Below are positions 6,139 to 7,037 of a DNA stretch of 7,037 nt, piece after piece. The DNA is taken from assembly GCA_019116405.1 (NCBI GenBank), contig DXBS01000091.1, forward strand, positions 1 through 7,037. Reading direction: 5' to 3'. The notes under the pieces were generated by a model. It had not been told where the DNA came from, did not search any database, and saw nothing but the letters and a program-made list of their open reading frames with translations. Within the stretch, counting starts at the first letter, position 1, and each line of letters opens with the position of its first letter. The position numbers and the translations under genes are program-made. This DNA comes from Candidatus Gallimonas intestinigallinarum (GTDB lineage: Bacteria > Bacillota_A > Clostridia > Christensenellales > Borkfalkiaceae).

Positions 6139-6760
6139 GCAAGGAATGAGCTCTATGCGCTGTACGACGAAAAGACGGACCAAGGCACCTCGCTGCACGG
6201 CAAGGCGGCGGAATTTGAGGGCGACTGCGTGGGCATCCCCGCAACGACGGCGGTGACCTATCTGACGGTTGCCGAGGGGACGGCGTTCAAAAACGTCTCC
6301 GGAAGCTCGGATGACCCCATGCCTGCGGGCAGCCCCACCTGGCTTTCGCTGCTCGTCGGACATTCGGAGACTGCGTGCTGCTGCACGGACGGGTATTTCT
6401 ATATCGACGGACTGTATTTCCCGGGCGAAAAGGGGAAGTTTGTATATAAAAACGACGAGCCGAAGTTCTGCGACCATATCAATCCCGCCTATGGCGGCGC
6501 CATCGTCGGCGGACATATTTTGCTGGACGAGGACTCGGATCCGCATGTCGGAACAGGCGGGGACGTGTACCTGCTGCCCATTTGCCAGACGCACAACATC
6601 TCGTTATAATCCCAATCACAACAAAGAGATCGGACAGGGCATGGGATTTTATATGGTGACGTCCAAAGATGTGGGTGCGGCAAAACTCGTAGGGTACCTG
6701 CGTGCCTCTGTCATTGCGGAGGCGCTCGCCCGCGAAGAGGAACGCGCCCGCGGCGATTAA
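6139..6760 (+). pseudogene. Frameshifted remnant of an unrecognised protein gene
   Basis: From 6139 a natural-looking protein reads in frame 1 (ELYALYDEKT...), through YFYIDGLYFPGEKGK and GGDVYLLPICQTHN, to a stop at 6607-6609. The next frame then continues smoothly as YNPNHNKEIGQG...GAAKLVGYLRA and stops at 6758-6760. Removing one T from the TT at 6604-6605 joins them as THNISYNPNHNKE. At the front there is no good start: ATG 6135 reads MSKE then a stop, and removing T6147 would join it to ELYALYDEK. It has no ribosome site at a usable distance, so 5' truncation is equally possible. About 205 residues would result. I do not recognise the family. GGHIL followed by LPICQTHN recalls the His/Cys spacing of HNH-like folds, but only weakly. 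Sequencing error is an alternative to decay. Confidence 0.6.
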
Positions 6761-6879
6761 TAGTTTCTCAAAAGAGGCCTCAGGCAGTTGCTTGCAAGAT
6801 TCGTGCTGCTCCGCCGCGGGCGGACCGCGCGCCGATCAAAAATTTTTTTTGAGAAGGCGCGGCAATGGGCGCGGAACGA
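6761..6879. other. Intergenic spacer with a 9-bp inverted repeat and GC-rich core
   Basis: I see no gene here. TTCTCAAAA at 6765-6773 and TTTTGAGAA at 6847-6855 are exact inverted repeats enclosing a GC-rich core with small possible hairpins (CCGCC/GGCGG at 6811-6823, or CGCGG/CCGCG at 6815-6829) and the palindromes GAGGCCTC (6774-6781) and CTTGCAAG (6791-6798). The tract of A5T8 at 6838-6850 does not directly follow a strong stem, so a classical terminator cannot be claimed, though this is where one would be expected. Confidence 0.4.
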
Positions 6880-6908
6880 TTGACGAAGGGGGCACAATCG
6901 TGTATAAT
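6880..6908 (+). promoter_or_regulatory. Sigma-A-type promoter for a gene beyond the right edge
   Basis: TTGACG at 6880-6885, a 17-nt spacer, and TATAAT at 6903-6908 match the consensus at eleven of twelve positions. Initiation is expected near 6915. It lies in intergenic DNA and points towards the leader and ribosome binding site at the window end. Confidence 0.85.
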
Positions 6909-6914
6909 GGTAAT

Positions 6915-7037
6915 TAAGCGCATTCGATGAAGAGGGGGACTTGCCGTCGGCTATGAAGCGGGCGGCGCAGCATCGGTGCGTGCTGGTACCGGAATAGCGC
7001 GTTCATTTCACGCAGAAGATAACACTTTAGGAGAAGG
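6915..7037 (+). ncRNA. Structured 5' leader RNA, class not recognised (candidate cis-regulator)
   Basis: The transcript from the promoter above has a leader of at least 120 nt. GCGCATTC at 6918-6925 can pair with GAATAGCGC at 6992-7000 (one bulged A), enclosing two hairpins: TGCCGTC at 6942-6948 with GGCGGCG at 6961-6967, and CGGTGC at 6974-6979 with GTACCG at 6986-6991. This is a three-way junction with a purine-rich joining strand (6926-6941). The helices were found by eye without energy calculation. It does not match a riboswitch consensus I know. It is followed by 28 nt of unpaired-looking sequence and the ribosome site. Confidence 0.45.
7029..7037 (+). promoter_or_regulatory. Ribosome binding site of a gene starting beyond the window
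   Basis: AGGAGAAGG at the very end is a strong Shine-Dalgarno sequence, so a start codon is expected within about ten bases past the window edge. It belongs to the transcript started at the 6880-6908 promoter. The encoded gene is unknown. Confidence 0.7.

Noticed and set aside
5995..6594. Open frames on the minus strand across the tRNA and the remnant gene
   Set aside because: They run through the tRNA and terminator on the antisense strand and show shadow-like Arg/Pro/Ser-rich composition, with no ribosome site.
6838..6850. T-tract as a classical Rho-independent terminator
   Set aside because: The nearest GC-rich stem ends about ten bases before the T run, so spacing does not fit.
6702..6917. 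Open frame on the plus strand across the spacer and promoter
   Set aside because: It overlaps the end of the remnant gene in another frame, covers the GC-rich spacer and the promoter -10 region, and has no ribosome site.
6926..6970. Leader segment resembles a SAM-I riboswitch (GAGGG...CTATGAAGC)
   Set aside because: The likeness is limited to a few bases; the conserved GGCAACC and GGTGCTAAxxC parts and the four-way junction are not there.
6981..6991. TGGTACC in the leader suggests a T-box riboswitch
   Set aside because: The seven-base bulge sequence matches UGGNACC, but the flanking GGG and GCG helices of a T-box antiterminator are absent, the leader is too short for stem I plus antiterminator, and GTACCG pairs better in a local hairpin.
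6925..6992. Three-way junction with GATGA as a hammerhead ribozyme
   Set aside because: The CUGAUGA and GAAA core strands and a cleavage NUH at the third helix are not present.

Overview
The window looks like chromosomal housekeeping DNA from a GC-rich member of the Clostridia/Firmicutes, probably an uncultured gut-type lineage. The reasons are strong purine-rich Shine-Dalgarno sites, TTGACN-17-TATAAT promoters, and the order sua5 (ywlC) - ywlE - rpiB, which matches the Bacillus subtilis ywl cluster. The species cannot be named from the sequence alone.

Layout, all on the + strand: (1) 1-975, the C-terminal three quarters of the replicative helicase DnaB, cut by the window edge. (2) 972-2924, the threonylcarbamoyl-AMP synthase Sua5, a YwlE-type phosphatase and RpiB. 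(3) 2924-5273, a duplicated DUF1538 membrane protein followed 1 nt later by a tandem two-domain PII-like protein. (4) 5270-5953, an S51-family peptidase E-like enzyme. Seven genes run from dnaB to the peptidase with overlaps or very short gaps, so they could form one operon. The largest gap is 23 nt, before rpiB. (5) 5962-6044, tRNA-Leu(CAG), with a near-consensus promoter inside the end of the peptidase gene and a strong terminator behind it. (6) 6085-6150, an odd spacer carrying an inverted copy of the tRNA T-arm. (7) 6139-6760, the remains of a protein gene of unknown function with at least one frameshift. (8) 6761-7037, a GC-rich spacer, a second consensus promoter and a structured-looking 5' leader ending in a ribosome binding site; its gene lies beyond the window.

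The most interesting unit is the DUF1538 / tandem-PII pair. Both proteins are internal duplications. By analogy with AmtB-GlnK and SbtA-SbtB, a two-repeat membrane protein may be gated by a soluble two-domain nucleotide sensor; substrate and effector are unknown. Other points worth attention are the unassigned leader RNA at the right edge, the rare-codon promoter inside the peptidase gene, and the inverted tRNA-derived repeat around the tRNA-Leu terminator.
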